Positions 1 through 7,909 of a stretch of 64,000 nt of DNA are shown here, one piece after another. Source of the stretch: JAWLEV01 sp046538105 (GTDB lineage Bacteria; Chloroflexota; Anaerolineae; UBA1429); assembly GCA_046538105.1 (NCBI GenBank), contig JBKHJO010000003.1, forward strand, positions 42,484 through 106,483, in the 5' to 3' direction. Both the position numbers and the translations under genes were made by a program. The notes under the pieces are model-generated. The model saw nothing but the letters and a program-made list of their open reading frames with translations. It was not told the origin of the DNA and made no database searches. Within the stretch, counting starts at the first letter, position 1; each line of letters starts with the position of its first letter.

Positions 1-566
1 AAAGGTTCATCGCCGTCCCACGCTTCCAACCATTCGACGGCCCGGCGACCGACAAAGGCGTCGATGTTCTCCTCGGCCGGCAGGGCCTGGGTATAGATGC
101 CAAAGGGTAGTTCTTCTCCTTTGGCGTCGTGCTGCCTGCCGTCAAGCCCTTTAGCCCTGAGATAATCGGTGTACTGGTTATTACGGTCAGCCTGCCCCTC
201 CACCAAATCCAGATAGCAGAAGCCAAAGGGGCCCCACTTGGGCATCATGTGCATCTTGCCGATGGCGGCCGTATAGTAGCCGGCACGGCGAAGGTACTCC
301 ATAAACGTCTGTTCCTGCTCATGGGGCGGAATGCCGGTGCAGTTGATGTTGCAGCCGTGCTCGGAACAGTAGCGTCCCGTCATGATGGACATGCGCGAGG
401 GCATGCACATGGGGTTCTGTACATACCCGCGGTCAAAGCGCACCCCTTCCTCGGCGATGGAATCTATGTGTGGCGTGCGCAGCACGGGGTTGTCATAGCA
501 GCCAAGACAATCGTAGCGCTGTTCGTCGGTGGCGAAGAACAGGATATTCGGTCCCTGCGCGGGCAT
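1..566 (-). CDS. Sulfatase family protein, C-terminus outside window
   Basis: About 188 N-terminal residues of a type I sulfatase, which hydrolyses sulfate esters, often of sulfated glycans. The frame opens MPAQGPNILFFATDEQRYD, with the family's early metal-binding Asp region, and contains CMPSRMSIMTGR, matching the C-x-P-S-R signature whose Cys is converted to formylglycine; GKMHMMP follows as in the family. The start at 566 is preceded by AAAGGAGAT at good spacing. No signal peptide is visible, suggesting a cytoplasmic enzyme. A possible -10 box (TATAAT on the minus strand, 617-612) lies upstream. The gene runs off the left edge, so the substrate class is unknown. Confidence 0.9.
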   Translation of the reverse strand, partial: MPAQGPNILFFATDEQRYDCLGCYDNPVLRTPHIDSIAEEGVRFDRGYVQNPMCMPSRMSIMTGRYCSEHGCNINCTGIPPHEQEQTFMEYLRRAGYYTAAIGKMHMMPKWGPFGFCYLDLVEGQADRNNQYTDYLRAKGLDGRQHDAKGEELPFGIYTQALPAEENIDAFVGRRAVEWLEAWDGDEP

Positions 567-657
567 GAGAGCATCTCCTTTCGATAAAGATGACAGCAAC
601 TGACGGTGGGTATTATACAGCATGGTGTGTGGAAGGGATAACGCATTCTACATCCGA

Positions 658-686
658 TTGACAACACCGTACGGCCCTGAGAAAAT
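658..686 (+). promoter_or_regulatory. Predicted sigma-70 promoter for the aldo/keto reductase
   Basis: TTGACA at 658-663, a 17-base spacer and GAAAAT at 681-686, ending about 40 bases before the start codon at 725. The -35 is perfect and the -10 matches at 4 of 6 positions. Confidence 0.5.
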
Positions 687-724
687 GACCTGGGCATGTT
701 TTGTGACGAGGGAGAAATGAGAAG

Positions 725-1717
725 ATGAGATACAGAGAACTGGGGAAAACGGGAATCCAGATCTCCGAGCTGGGTTTCGGCTGCGGGGCCGTAGGCGGGC
801 TTCTGGTGCGAGGCGACGAGGAGGAGATGGTGCGCGTGGTGGCGCGGGCCATCGAGTTGGGCATCACCTACTTTGACACGGCTCAGGCCTACGGCGACGG
901 CACCTCGGAGGCTAACCTGGGACGCGTGTTGGAGGAACTGGACGCCGACGTGGTGGTAGGAACCAAGGTACAGCTCACAGCGGAACAGATGGCGCAGATC
1001 GACGAGGCAGTGCCGGCTGCGGTGGAAACGAGCCTGCACAGATTGAGACGGGAACGTATAGACCTCATGCAGTTACACAACCGCATCGTCGCCCAGTGCC
1101 ATCCCGAGCGCGGCTGGGTGAGCGTGGAGGACGTGGCCGCTGTCGTGGACGCCTTCCGTTCCCTGCAGGCCCAAAATAAGATTCGCGCCTGGGGCATCAA
1201 CGGCCTGGGGGAAACCGAGGCCCTGCATCAAGCCATCACCACCACAAAGACTTGCACTATCCAGACCTGCTATAACCTGCTGAATCCCACAGCGGGCAGG
1301 GAAGTGGCAGAGGGCTTTCCCTTTCAGGATTACGACCAGCTCATCGACCGCGCTGTCGAAGGGGGTATAGGCCCCATCGCCATACGTATCCTGGCCGGCG
1401 GCGCCCTGACGGGAACCAGCACGCGGCATCCGGTGGGCGCCGAATCCGTCTCTCCCATCGCCACGGGGGAGGACTATGGAGAGGACGTACGCCTCGCTCA
1501 AGGATTCAATTTTCTCGTGGAGGAGGGTCACACCGAGAGCCTGGTCGAGGCCGCCATCCGCTTTGCCATGGGCAAGGAAGAACTCTCGACGGCCCTCGTG
1601 GGCTTTTCGAGTATGGAGCAGGTGGAGCAGGCCGTGCGGTATGTGGAAAAGGGGCCATTGCCGGAAAAAGCTCTCGCGCGCCTGCCCGAGATATGGGCGG
1701 AGATGGGGCAGGGGTGA
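725..1717 (+). CDS. Aldo/keto reductase
   Basis: NAD(P)H-dependent reductase of the aldo/keto reductase superfamily, 330 residues, the usual length for the bacterial branch. It starts MRYRELGKTGIQISELGFG, the standard beta-hairpin and first strand. The catalytic tetrad appears complete: Asp51 in FDTA, Tyr56 in QAYGDG, Lys81 in GTKVQ and His118 in QLHNR. ATG 725 follows GAGAAATGAGAAG, a modest ribosome site. It is divergent from the sulfatase and convergent with the next gene, only 5 bases away. The substrate is unknown; the many acid-sugar enzymes in the window make a sugar carbonyl possible (inference). Confidence 0.92.
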   Translation: MRYRELGKTGIQISELGFGCGAVGGLLVRGDEEEMVRVVARAIELGITYFDTAQAYGDGTSEANLGRVLEELDADVVVGTKVQLTAEQMAQIDEAVPAAVETSLHRLRRERIDLMQLHNRIVAQCHPERGWVSVEDVAAVVDAFRSLQAQNKIRAWGINGLGETEALHQAITTTKTCTIQTCYNLLNPTAGREVAEGFPFQDYDQLIDRAVEGGIGPIAIRILAGGALTGTSTRHPVGAESVSPIATGEDYGEDVRLAQGFNFLVEEGHTESLVEAAIRFAMGKEELSTALVGFSSMEQVEQAVRYVEKGPLPEKALARLPEIWAEMGQG

Positions 1718-1722
1718 GAGGG

Positions 1723-2871
1723 CTACAACGCTCGTTCATACAGACGGTGCACCTTGTAAAAGTCGACGCCCAGTTTTTGCAGCTCGCGCAGCATCTTGTC
1801 GTTGTCACCGCGAATCTGCACCAGTTCGGCGTGCTCGAAATCTCCCATCGTGACGCTCCTGGCCAGTTCGCTAAAGAGAATCGCCGTGCCTCCGCCGCCG
1901 CGATACTTCTCTGCGATTCCCATGCCATTGATGTTGATCCACTTGGTACGCCGCTTCTCCCGCCACAGATGCCACCAGCCCAGGGGCAAAAGCCGCCCCT
2001 GGCAGCGCTGCAGAGCCGCCGATACGTCGGGATAGGCCAGCAAAAAGCCCACCAATTCCTCCCCTTTGGCCACCGCCTTGATCAAGCGGGGATCGACAAA
2101 GGCCAAAAGGCGCCGGGCCAGCATGGTGATCTCCTTCTCTGTCAACGGGATACTGTCGTCGTTGCTACCCAAAGAGTCGTTAAACAGGCGGCGGAATTTG
2201 GGCGCCAGGGCGAGCAGATGACGCCGAGAACGGAAGGAGATCACCCGCAGGCCACGTCGCTCCTGCACGCGCTCCGAGAGGCGATGTATCTTTTCTGGAA
2301 AACGGACATCGCACGGCAGATATCCAGAGAGGATGTCATCCACCTTGCGAAAGTCGACATCCTCGACCAAGTTCTGGTAATAGGGAAGGGCATAGGGAAT
2401 GCCCAGAGCCGGCCGATGCGAGAATCCCTTGATCAGCAGCCCGAGGCCATCGAGATGGCTGAAACCACGCGGCCCCCTGATACTATGCAGCCCCCGCTGA
2501 CGCGCCCAGTTGAACCCCGCCCCAAACAGGGGCCGCGACGCCTCGAGAGCGTCCCTACATTCGAACAGGGCAAAAAAGGCCGCTGCGTCCCCGTGGGCCT
2601 CGTTATAGCGTCGATTATCCAACACGGCCAGGCGTCCCACCGCCTGGCCCCGATCCCGCGCCAGGAAAAAGGCGGCCTCCGAATGCTCGTAAAAGGGATG
2701 GCGCACGCGGTCCAGGACAAGGCGCGCCTGGCGAGCAAAAGGGGGCACCCACTGGGGTACGTCTTCATAGAGGGTAAAGGGCAGGGACAGAAACGCCTGA
2801 ACCTGCCGCCGATCTCTCGTGTCGACTCGCACAATCTCCAAAGGGCACCTCTCAAGAACGACCCAATTCAT
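1723..2871 (-). CDS. GNAT-like acetyltransferase family protein
   Basis: A 382-residue protein with the segments HPFYEHSEAAFFLARDRG and LGIPYALPYYQNLVED, which I recall from a family of long GNAT-like proteins of unknown substrate widespread in bacteria. The C-terminal third (NINGMGIAEKYRGGGGTAIL) looks like the acetyl-CoA pyrophosphate loop Q/R-x-x-G-x-G/A of GNAT enzymes, followed by a strand-helix unit ending LGVDFYKVHRLYERAL, as in GNAT folds. No signal peptide or membrane segment is seen. It is convergent with the reductase and divergent from the DtxR gene. The family assignment is reasonable; the acceptor cannot be named. Confidence 0.6.
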   Translation of the reverse strand: MNWVVLERCPLEIVRVDTRDRRQVQAFLSLPFTLYEDVPQWVPPFARQARLVLDRVRHPFYEHSEAAFFLARDRGQAVGRLAVLDNRRYNEAHGDAAAFFALFECRDALEASRPLFGAGFNWARQRGLHSIRGPRGFSHLDGLGLLIKGFSHRPALGIPYALPYYQNLVEDVDFRKVDDILSGYLPCDVRFPEKIHRLSERVQERRGLRVISFRSRRHLLALAPKFRRLFNDSLGSNDDSIPLTEKEITMLARRLLAFVDPRLIKAVAKGEELVGFLLAYPDVSAALQRCQGRLLPLGWWHLWREKRRTKWININGMGIAEKYRGGGGTAILFSELARSVTMGDFEHAELVQIRGDNDKMLRELQKLGVDFYKVHRLYERAL

Positions 2872-2970
2872 AACCTCTGGAGATTATACTGAGGCCCATG
2901 CCAAACCCCAAACGGATTTGCTGTATGCGATCTTACTGTTACAATGGGCGAGACTGCAAAGCGACGATTT

Positions 2971-2999
2971 TTGACAAAGGGGCCACCAATTCCTATAAT
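2971..2999 (+). promoter_or_regulatory. Perfect consensus promoter of the DtxR-type gene
   Basis: TTGACA at 2971-2976, a 17-base spacer and TATAAT at 2994-2999: both hexamers match consensus. Transcription should start near 3006, about 40 bases before the start codon. Confidence 0.85.
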
Positions 3000-3030
3000 T
3001 AGGTTTCCTTTAGAATTTACCGGTAATATA

Positions 3031-3047
3031 TTTAGGATGTACCTAAA
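3031..3047 (+). promoter_or_regulatory. Probable DtxR-family operator abutting the start codon
   Basis: TTTAGGATGTACCTAAA is a perfect inverted repeat (TTTAGG, 5-base centre, CCTAAA), resembling the TTAGG/CCTAA half-sites of DtxR/IdeR boxes. It ends one base before ATG 3048 and contains the only good Shine-Dalgarno (AGGA at 3033). A bound repressor would block elongation or initiation of its own gene, implying autoregulation by metal. A weaker partial copy (TTAGGTTTCC) begins at 2999. Confidence 0.7.
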
Positions 3048-3731
3048 ATGAGTGCGCAAATGTTGACCGAAAGTTCACAGATGTATCTGCTGGAAATCGT
3101 TCGCCTGCGAGATGGGGACGCGCCGGTTCCCCTGTCGCGTCTGGCCGAGGAACTCTCTGTATCCCCCGTCTCTGTGAACGAGATGTGTCGCAAACTCCAG
3201 GAACAGGGCCTGGTCATCTATCGTCCCTACAAGGGGGCCTCGTTGACACCAGAGGGAGAGCGCCAGGCCCATCGTGTTCTGCGGAAACATCGCCTATGGG
3301 AGGTCTTTTTGGTGGAGAAACTGGGCTATGCCTACAACCAAGCCCACGAGGCGGCCTGTCAACTGGAACACGGCACGTCCGATCTCCTGGCCGACCGCCT
3401 CGACGAATATCTGGACCATCCCTCAACAAATCCCCTGGGGCAACCCATCCCCTGTCTGGAGGGCGAAATGCCCCTGCGCAAGACCCTCTCCCTCGCCGAG
3501 ATGTCCGTGGGACGGGAGGGGCACGTGATACAGTATGAGGATAAGTATGAGAATGGCCGTTCGATCCCACGCGACTTTTTACGCGATAGGGGACTTTATC
3601 TGGGCAGCCCTCTCAAAGTGCTGATTACAACCGGAGATAGTATGCTGATCGAAACACCCAAAGGCCAGATCTCCCTGGCCCGCGATCTGGCAAAGGCCAT
3701 CTCCGTCGAGCCGCACAAAGCCGCGGGATAG
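3048..3731 (+). CDS. DtxR/MntR-family metal-dependent transcriptional regulator
   Basis: A 227-residue regulator. Residues about 10-70 form the winged helix (TESSQMYLLEIVRL, then LAEELSVSPVSVNEMCRKLQ); the middle segment RKHRLWEVFLVEKLG plus EAACQLEH and LDEYLDHP is the dimerisation and metal-binding domain; from about 150 a FeoA/SH3-like domain follows. In many relatives a CPHGNPIP-type motif contributes ligands; here it reads NPLGQPIP, so that Cys and His are absent and the metal site may be altered. The gene has a perfect promoter and a palindromic operator touching its start, so it probably represses itself with Fe or Mn. No metal transporter lies next to it. Confidence 0.9.
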   Translation: MSAQMLTESSQMYLLEIVRLRDGDAPVPLSRLAEELSVSPVSVNEMCRKLQEQGLVIYRPYKGASLTPEGERQAHRVLRKHRLWEVFLVEKLGYAYNQAHEAACQLEHGTSDLLADRLDEYLDHPSTNPLGQPIPCLEGEMPLRKTLSLAEMSVGREGHVIQYEDKYENGRSIPRDFLRDRGLYLGSPLKVLITTGDSMLIETPKGQISLARDLAKAISVEPHKAAG

Positions 3732-3744
3732 CAGGTGGAGGGTA

Positions 3745-4641
3745 TCAATCGACCCGGGCGAAGGTGAATCCCACACAGGGCTCGGCGGGCACCTCGTCAC
3801 AGTTGCACATGGGTTTAAAGACGGCCGCCTGTACCTCCTGATAGTATTGGTTATTCGTGGTGGCCTGCCAGCCTCCGCTGATCCAATCGTTCAACAGGGA
3901 ACTCCACACCCGATCCTGTAAATAGATCTCGAGGCTCACACGCGGCTCGCCAGGGGAGACAGATGTCTGGTAGCAGACATCGCGATCTGAGGGGCAGTCG
4001 GTCCAGGCTTGCTCCGCTCGTACTTCGATGACCATCTTCCAGTTTCCACCGCCACGCGCCGCATAACTCCAGAAATCCTGAATCCTGGCCACCGATTCTG
4101 GACGGGACAGAAAGCCCAGCCCCACGCGATATTGATGCCCATCGCTGCCCTCGACCCACTTTTCCTCTGTGACGTTACAATAGATGTTATTCTCTCCCCA
4201 CTCGCCGTTATCGATGGGTACGCTCTCCAGCACAGTGACGGGGGCAGGGGTCGCCGTGGGAGCTTGGGGCGTGGCCGTGGGTTGCACGGGGGTATCGGTC
4301 GCCGGCATCGGCGTATCGGTGGGTTCTGGCGTGTCGGTTGGTGGAACAGTTGTCTCTGTGGGGGTATTCGTCGCTGTAGGAGGGAGAGACGTGGCCGTGG
4401 GAGAGGGCGTGAGTGTCTCGGTCGGCGTGGGAGGAACCTCTGTCGGCGTAAAAGTGACCGTCGGCCGTGGACGCCTGGTAAGGGTGGGTACAGTCGCCAC
4501 GCGACTTGCCCTCTGGGGCAGAAACAGGGACACGACCTGAACGATGGCCACGACGATGGCCACCCCGACAAGCACATAAAGCAATTTCCTGTTCATACCA
4601 TCGGAACCTCGCGACTCTCGATCATCACCATTATCCGTCAA
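3745..4641 (-). CDS. Membrane-anchored protein with Pro/Thr-rich linker, unknown function
   Basis: 298 residues: a short cytoplasmic N-terminus, one membrane helix at about 19-42 (LLYVLVGVAIVVAIVQVVSL), a Pro/Thr linker of about 85 residues (TPTPT type), and an extracellular domain of about 150 residues. The domain has six or more Cys in its second half (TDCPSDRDVCYQTS, KPMCNCDEVPAEPCVGF), suggesting disulfides. I do not recognise it. The start is TTG 4641 placed after GGAGGTACCC; an ATG is not available at suitable spacing. It stands alone, convergent with the DtxR gene. Such linkers are common in Chloroflexota surface proteins. Confidence 0.75.
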   Translation of the reverse strand: MTDNGDDRESRGSDGMNRKLLYVLVGVAIVVAIVQVVSLFLPQRASRVATVPTLTRRPRPTVTFTPTEVPPTPTETLTPSPTATSLPPTATNTPTETTVPPTDTPEPTDTPMPATDTPVQPTATPQAPTATPAPVTVLESVPIDNGEWGENNIYCNVTEEKWVEGSDGHQYRVGLGFLSRPESVARIQDFWSYAARGGGNWKMVIEVRAEQAWTDCPSDRDVCYQTSVSPGEPRVSLEIYLQDRVWSSLLNDWISGGWQATTNNQYYQEVQAAVFKPMCNCDEVPAEPCVGFTFARVD

Positions 4642-4729
4642 GGGTACCTCCTCCCCTATTCAAATGAGGGTATTGTACACAGCCCGAGGGACTATGGCAA
4701 AAGGAAGTGAGGTCCTGTTATAGTCCTCA

Positions 4730-5890
4730 TCAGTGTAAATCGGGCCAGGAACGCTTGGCCTGTTGCTGGTAAGGATAGGCCTCCATGGCCTCCTCGTTCA
4801 GGGTGATACCCAGGCCCGGTGCCGTGGGCACCTGTATAGTCCCATCCCGCACCCGAAGGGGTTCCACAGCCACCTCCGCACTCGTCTCCTCGAAATTCAC
4901 AAAGTATTCGGTAATACAAAAGTTGGGGATACACGCGGCGACCTGCAGCGTGGCCGCCAAACCCACGGCGGTGCTGTTATAGTTATGGGGCGCTACGGCC
5001 ACATAGTAGGGCTCGGCCATGGCCGCGATCTCTTTGAGTTCCAGGATACCGCCACAGTTGCAGACGTCGGGATTGATAATGTCGGCAGCGCCCCGCTCGA
5101 ACACCTCGCGGTAGGCCGCTTTGGTATAGAGCGTCTCCCCGGTGACGATGGGAATGTCCAGTTGGCGTCTTACCTCGGTCAGGGCGGGGATATTGTCAGC
5201 GGGCACGGGCTCCTCGTACCAAAAGGGGGTATAGGCTTCCAGGGCATGGCCTACCCGCAAGGCATGCATGGGTGCCAGCCGCCGATGCCCCTCGATGAGC
5301 AGGGCCACGTCGGGGCCTACCGCCTCTCTCACAGCACGCACGTTCTCAACAGCCCGCGCCTCCACTGCCCTGTCCACAAAGAGTCGCCAGGGCCCAGGAA
5401 AAGGATCAAATTTCAGGGCGTCAAAGCCCCTTTCGACCATGGCCAGGGCGCGCTCGGCATACTCCCCCGGCGTCCGGGCATGGCCGTACCAGCCGTTGGC
5501 GTAGACGTGTACCTCCTCGCGGCAGGTGCCACCCAGCAGTTGGTGTACGGGCACACCCAACGCCTTGCCCAGGATATCCCACAGGGCCTGCTCCAAAGCA
5601 CTGAGGGCGCTGTAAAGGTCCATGGAGCCCCGGCGCCCGGCAAAGTCCTCATACGCCAGCCGTGTGAACTCCTTGATCCGCCCCGGGTCCCGTCCCACCA
5701 GATAGCGCGATAGATCTTGCACGTGTTGGGCGATGTTGCGGTCGCGGTCGAGTTGGGTATAGGCCTCCCCCCAACCTGTTATGCCTTCATCGGTCTCCAC
5801 CTTGACGTACAACCAGTTCTTGCCCCCCGTCATCCCCGCCCTGTGGCTGACGGGCGAGACGAGAAACGGCTTGACGTCGCTAACGCGCAT
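4730..5890 (-). CDS. Enolase-superfamily (mandelate racemase/galactonate dehydratase-like) enzyme
   Basis: 386-residue member of the enolase superfamily, which abstracts the alpha-proton of a carboxylate and usually dehydrates sugar acids. Residues 1-125 form the capping domain and the remainder the barrel. ALKFDPFPGPW resembles D-galactonate dehydratases, as do the metal-ligand regions LIEGH, YEEPVP and VTGETL and the late His in APHNYNS. The first ligand is Glu where galactonate dehydratases have Asp, so another acid sugar is possible. I start at ATG 5890 (after GAGGAGGGAAT), not at the upstream ATG 5911. It has its own promoter and appears monocistronic. Confidence 0.88.
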   Translation of the reverse strand: MRVSDVKPFLVSPVSHRAGMTGGKNWLYVKVETDEGITGWGEAYTQLDRDRNIAQHVQDLSRYLVGRDPGRIKEFTRLAYEDFAGRRGSMDLYSALSALEQALWDILGKALGVPVHQLLGGTCREEVHVYANGWYGHARTPGEYAERALAMVERGFDALKFDPFPGPWRLFVDRAVEARAVENVRAVREAVGPDVALLIEGHRRLAPMHALRVGHALEAYTPFWYEEPVPADNIPALTEVRRQLDIPIVTGETLYTKAAYREVFERGAADIINPDVCNCGGILELKEIAAMAEPYYVAVAPHNYNSTAVGLAATLQVAACIPNFCITEYFVNFEETSAEVAVEPLRVRDGTIQVPTAPGLGITLNEEAMEAYPYQQQAKRSWPDLH

Positions 5891-5922
5891 ATTCCCTCCT
5901 CGTTGCCTCATTATCTGAGAGC

Positions 5923-5951
5923 ATTCTATATCGAGGGCAACAAGTTGGCAA
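5923..5951 (-). promoter_or_regulatory. Predicted promoter of the enolase-superfamily gene
   Basis: On the minus strand TTGCCA (5951-5946), a 17-base spacer and TAGAAT (5928-5923), about 30 bases upstream of ATG 5890. Confidence 0.65.
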
Positions 5952-6037
5952 TGTGGAGGAGGCGCGAAAAGCGAGAGAGCAAGTGAAGGCTCGCCAGCCC
6001 GATAACCTCACCGAATGGAAAAAAGAGTTTTTGTGAT

Positions 6038-6065
6038 TTGACATTCCCAGGCCATGGCCTATAAT
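6038..6065 (+). promoter_or_regulatory. Promoter of tRNA-Gly
   Basis: TTGACA at 6038-6043, a 16-base spacer and TATAAT at 6060-6065; both hexamers are perfect. The tRNA begins 13 bases later. Confidence 0.85.
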
Positions 6066-6078
6066 AGAGAATAGATAC

Positions 6079-6151
6079 GCGGGTGTAGCTCAGTTGGCAG
6101 AGCATCTGCTTCCCAAGCAGAGGGTCGTGAGTTCAAGTCTCATCACCCGCT
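6079..6151 (+). tRNA. tRNA-Gly (anticodon CCC)
   Basis: Acceptor arms GCGGGTG and CACCCGC pair perfectly. The D arm (TAGCTCAGTTGGCAGAGCA) and T loop (GTTCAAGTC) are canonical, and the anticodon stem TCTGC/GCAGA encloses loop TTCCCAA, giving CCC. CCA is not encoded. Length is 73 bases. Confidence 0.96.
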
Positions 6152-6168
6152 CTATCTATAGCCAAGCC

Positions 6169-6222
6169 TCCGAGGGAGGGCCCGCGACTGGGGGTGGGCC
6201 CTCCCTCGGAAGTTTGTTTTTT
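6169..6222 (+). terminator. Intrinsic terminator after tRNA-Gly
   Basis: A perfect 15-base stem, 6169-6183 with 6196-6210 (TCCGAGGGAGGGCCC and its complement), a 12-base loop, then a T-rich tract to 6222. Confidence 0.88.
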
Positions 6223-6312
6223 GGGACTGTGGCGTGTTTATCCGCCAGATTAACAGTGAAGATCACGATCTCCAACGTTGCATGATCGTTATTCCCTGAA
6301 GGAGTTTTTACT

Positions 6313-6534
6313 GTGAGCATGGACCCCCGATTTGAGGAACTGCACGGCTACGAGGCCGCAAAGAAGCGATTGAGAAATGAACCAGATCTTCAACCCTATG
6401 AGGATATCCTCATGCCCGAATGGGTGGAGAGTACGGAACAGTGGGGCTGGATCGTGGTAACCCCGGTGGCCGAATTGGTCGACTGGGCATCCGACTTTTC
6501 GTCCGACGGAACCGACACCGTCCAAGCAGAATAA
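6313..6534 (+). CDS. Small acidic hypothetical protein
   Basis: 73 residues starting at GTG 6313, eight bases after AAGGAG; the in-frame ATG at 6319 is too far from that site. The protein is soluble and acidic, with two Trp-rich patches (MPEWVESTEQWGWIVV and VDWASDF). No family recognised. It lies after the tRNA terminator and 84 bases before the methyltransferase, so it may share a transcript with it. Confidence 0.55.
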   Translation: MSMDPRFEELHGYEAAKKRLRNEPDLQPYEDILMPEWVESTEQWGWIVVTPVAELVDWASDFSSDGTDTVQAE

Positions 6535-6618
6535 AGGGCGTCAAGAACGTGTAGGCGTTTCGGAACGGGGGATGCCCGTGTCTTTCAACATGCGTCCATA
6601 GGTAGAGGGTAGATAAAG

Positions 6619-7305
6619 ATGGGAATCTCGGACGATGCTCGGGAGATAACACGCGTCCGCCGGTCGAAAGAGAAAGCGCGCGAAACCTACGATAGGATCG
6701 CCCCTTACTACCAGGCCATTGCCGGGTTCTGGGAGAGACGGACGAGACGACGCGGTCTGGCAAGGCTGGACATCCAGGCGGGCGAGACGGTGCTGGAGAT
6801 CGGTTCTGGACCGGGACACAGTATGGTCTCCCTGGCAAGTGATGTTGGGCAGAGAGGTAAAGTCTGGGGCATTGATCTCTCGTTCCGTATGTGTCGCATC
6901 GCTCAGGATCGGCTCCGCACACACGATCTCCTGGAGTGGGGACAGTTGATCTGCGGTGACGGCGCGCAGTTGCCCTTTCGGGCAGCCTCTTTCGACGCCC
7001 TGTTCACGAGCTTTACCCTGGAACTATTCGATACCCCAGAGATTCCCCGCGTCCTTGCCGAATGCAAAAGAGTATTGAGAGGATCGGGGCGCATCTGCGT
7101 CGTCTCCCTGGCCAAACCAGAGGACTTTTATCCTCTGGTTCCACTATACGAGTGGGCCCACAAGCAATTCCCTCGCCTCCTCGACTGCCGGCCCATATAC
7201 ACACAGAGAAGCCTTGGCGAGGCCGGTTTTCAAACACTTGATACAGAGCGGCTTTTGTTGTGGGGGCTGCCAGTTGATATCGTATTGGCTACAACTCCCA
7301 CGTGA
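6619..7305 (+). CDS. SAM-dependent methyltransferase (UbiE/type 11 class)
   Basis: 228-residue class I methyltransferase. The segment TYDRIAPYYQAIAGFWE is a typical UbiE/COQ5-like lead-in, followed by motif I VLEIGSGPGH near residue 57, the acidic residue of motif II in GIDLS, motif post-II GDGAQLPF and motif IV/V FDALFTSFTLELFD. It methylates a small molecule or quinone-like acceptor; the acceptor is unknown. No other quinone genes are nearby. ATG 6619 has no strong ribosome site (GTAGAGGGTAGATAAAG). Confidence 0.88.
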   Translation: MGISDDAREITRVRRSKEKARETYDRIAPYYQAIAGFWERRTRRRGLARLDIQAGETVLEIGSGPGHSMVSLASDVGQRGKVWGIDLSFRMCRIAQDRLRTHDLLEWGQLICGDGAQLPFRAASFDALFTSFTLELFDTPEIPRVLAECKRVLRGSGRICVVSLAKPEDFYPLVPLYEWAHKQFPRLLDCRPIYTQRSLGEAGFQTLDTERLLLWGLPVDIVLATTPT

Positions 7306-7332
7306 CACATCGCTCCATGGAGCAAGCACACT

Positions 7333-7361
7333 TTGACGCCCCAAAAAGGATGGGGTAATAT
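7333..7361 (+). promoter_or_regulatory. Predicted promoter of the cyclophilin-like gene
   Basis: TTGACG at 7333-7338, a 17-base spacer and TAATAT at 7356-7361, 60 bases before ATG 7421. Confidence 0.5.
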
Positions 7362-7420
7362 TCCCTTTGGTAGACAGTTCCATGCACGCTCATCATAGCA
7401 AACGATAGGGAGGTGCAGCC

Positions 7421-7798
7421 ATGCGCAAGATCACCATCACCGCTGGCGATGTTTCGATCACAGCCAGCCTGAACGATACGCACACGGCAGACGAGATATG
7501 GGATGCGTTGCCCATAGAAGCGTCGGTCAGCACATGGGGCGACGAGATCTATTTTGGTATTCCCGTGCACCTAAGCGAAGAGGACGGCCAGGCTGTCGTG
7601 GAGGAGGGCGATCTGGGATACTGGTCCCCTGGTCACGCCTTTTGTATCTTTTTCGGCCAGACGCCTGCCAGCCGAGGTAGCGAGATCAGGCCGGCAAGTC
7701 CCGTGAACGTGTTCGGCAAGGTGGATGGGGACGCCACGATATTCGGCGAGGTCTCCTCTGGCGCAAGGATAACCATAGAGAAAGCGGAAGAGGAATAA
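7421..7798 (+). CDS. Cyclophilin-like fold protein (TM1367/DUF-type)
   Basis: 125 residues matching the small bacterial cyclophilin-like family: an N-terminal strand, TADEIWDALPIEASVSTWGDEIYFGIPV, then DLGYWSPGHAFCIFFGQTPAS and a C-terminal strand pair ending in VFGKVDGDATIF. Members adopt the cyclophilin barrel but lack the usual proline-isomerase catalytic Arg, so isomerase activity should not be assumed. ATG 7421 follows GGGAGGTGCAGCC. It is a single gene with its own promoter and a hairpin after it. Confidence 0.8.
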   Translation: MRKITITAGDVSITASLNDTHTADEIWDALPIEASVSTWGDEIYFGIPVHLSEEDGQAVVEEGDLGYWSPGHAFCIFFGQTPASRGSEIRPASPVNVFGKVDGDATIFGEVSSGARITIEKAEEE

Positions 7799-7848
7799 AA
7801 AAAGCCCTACCCCGATCTCGCAGCAGGTATACGAATATGCTGTTTTCC

Positions 7849-7883
7849 AGCAAGACCCTCAAGTAATTCTTGAGGGTCTTGCT
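7849..7883. terminator. Perfect 15-base inverted repeat, possible terminator
   Basis: Arms 7849-7863 (AGCAAGACCCTCAAG) and 7869-7883 pair completely around a 5-base loop. Neither side has a clear T-tract, so it may be a Rho-independent hairpin of weak type or an mRNA stabiliser between two convergent units. Confidence 0.55.
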
Positions 7884-7909
7884 GTGATTGTCAGGTGATA
7901 GCACGGCCT

